Below, piece by piece: positions 63,029 to 64,000 of a DNA stretch of 64,000 bases; the stretch's first letter is position 1, and each line of letters opens with the position of its first letter. The position numbers were made by a program, and so were the translations under genes. Origin of the DNA: Toxotes chatareus (lineage: Eukaryota; Chordata; Actinopteri; Toxotidae); the NCBI GenBank assembly GCA_016801885.1, contig CM028900.1:19734972-19798971 (forward strand), read 5' to 3'. The notes under the pieces were generated by a model. That model worked only from the letters and a program-made list of their open reading frames with translations, was not told the DNA's origin and did no database searches.

Positions 63029-64000
63029 TAAACTGACATAAATGTTGACCATCACTTCATCTTTCAAGCTGCTCTATGATCACTGAGAGCCACTGGGGAG
63101 TTACAAAGACGAATACAGATGTGTGACCGTGAGGACATAAAACCTAATAATGGAAAATGCAACAGAATATACATGCAAATGGATGTAATGAATCACTAGA
63201 GTCACCCCGCTGGTGCCCAACACTACAACACCATCAATGGATTAGTAACCTTTAGAATAACATCCACAAACAAGGACGCTTTCCATAACTGCCTCCCATT
63301 TGCTAAATGAGTTCGATGCAGGATGGGTTCAAGTCAGGACAAGGTCCCCACAAAGCACAAAGGAGGTAAAATGGGTTTATTATTGGCATTGAGGCACACT
63401 GGGGTATAAAGGGCTGAATATGGGAGAACGATTCGCAATCATGAACTCTTTGGGTGACCACAAGGATCAACACAAGGATTCATCAAGCCTCAAATCACAT
63501 CAGTTGAGGCTGAGAGCTTCAGTATAGTTGCCCATTAAAAGCCCTGTGACCCTTTTACGTGTCTGAATCTTCTTCTTGTCTACTTTTACTGCTTCTCTGG
63601 GCCCCTGGCCAATATCCAACTTCCTTCCTTTTATGAAGTTGGATAGCCTAATGAGAAAAAGCAAAGTAACTGTGCAATAATTGATTTAATTGACCTTTCT
63701 TACTTAATCCAAAAAGAAACTGATTTATGTCAACAGATTTGGTTGTTTTAGATGACTGACAATAAAAACACTACTTGTAAAAAGGCTGTGGTGGCATGAC
63801 AGCCCCAAGTTTTATTCATACTATTAGTGGTTTCTCAAGCATTGTGTGCAATGGAGACCTACACAAATGAAAAGAGGGTGAGAACAAAGATACAATAATA
63901 TGCTGGATGGCTCTGGGCTGAAGGGAAGACCCTGCCAAGCAGTTTACAAAGTCCCGCCGGGTGAACGTGCCTGTGCATTTCAGGGTCTTGTCACCTTACG
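63029..64000 (-). other. Right edge: upstream hdac4 intron or flank, nothing recognised
   Basis: I see no exon, promoter hallmark, RNA gene or recognisable repeat in the last kilobase. It is probably still intron or 5' flank of hdac4, since no untranslated first exon could be identified. Confidence 0.35.

Overview
The window looks like teleost fish nuclear DNA, probably from a percomorph. It is AT-rich, dense in CA/GT and CT microsatellites, and littered with dead Tc1/mariner transposons. It also holds a short dispersed repeat that I associate with percomorph genomes. The only protein-coding gene I can support is hdac4, a class IIa histone deacetylase. It lies on the minus strand, so it reads from right to left.

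Four hdac4 exons are visible, all with canonical GT/AG splice sites and compatible phases. The first coding exon (55546-55789) carries about 222 bases of 5' leader and starts the protein MSSHSRP; human HDAC4 starts MSSQSHP. A roughly 52.5 kb intron follows. Exons 2789-2995, 2517-2662 and 1083-1233 then encode a variable Pro/Thr/His-rich stretch and the glutamine-rich coiled-coil domain. The MEF2-binding segment, 14-3-3 sites and deacetylase domain must lie to the left of base 1. DNA right of 55789 is an upstream intron leading to an untranslated first exon outside the window.

The introns contain several mobile-element corpses. An IR/DR-type Tc1 element (61733-63026) has an intact C-terminal DD34E half but lacks its first catalytic Asp. 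A second Tc1 element (30252-31464) has an internal deletion and frame breaks. An N-terminal Tc1 transposase fragment lies at 35352-35714 on the minus strand. A Tc1-like tail is at 21880-22202. A long, heavily decayed Tc1/mariner copy spans 17825-18975. A mariner-type C-terminal remnant is at 43105-43287. A percomorph-type dispersed repeat sits at 27005-27260. No transposase appears intact.

The points most worth a second look are as follows. Two perfect MEF2 consensus sites form a 10+3+10 inverted repeat in the large hdac4 intron; class IIa HDACs are MEF2 co-repressors. Two short uORFs lie in the hdac4 leader. The human N-terminal exon between the two left-hand coding blocks was not found, although the flanking exons still join in frame. 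A near-identical inverted repeat of about 120 bp is spaced 3.3 kb apart. I see no CRISPR array, operon, rRNA or convincing tRNA or miRNA gene, and nothing that looks like a wholly new system.
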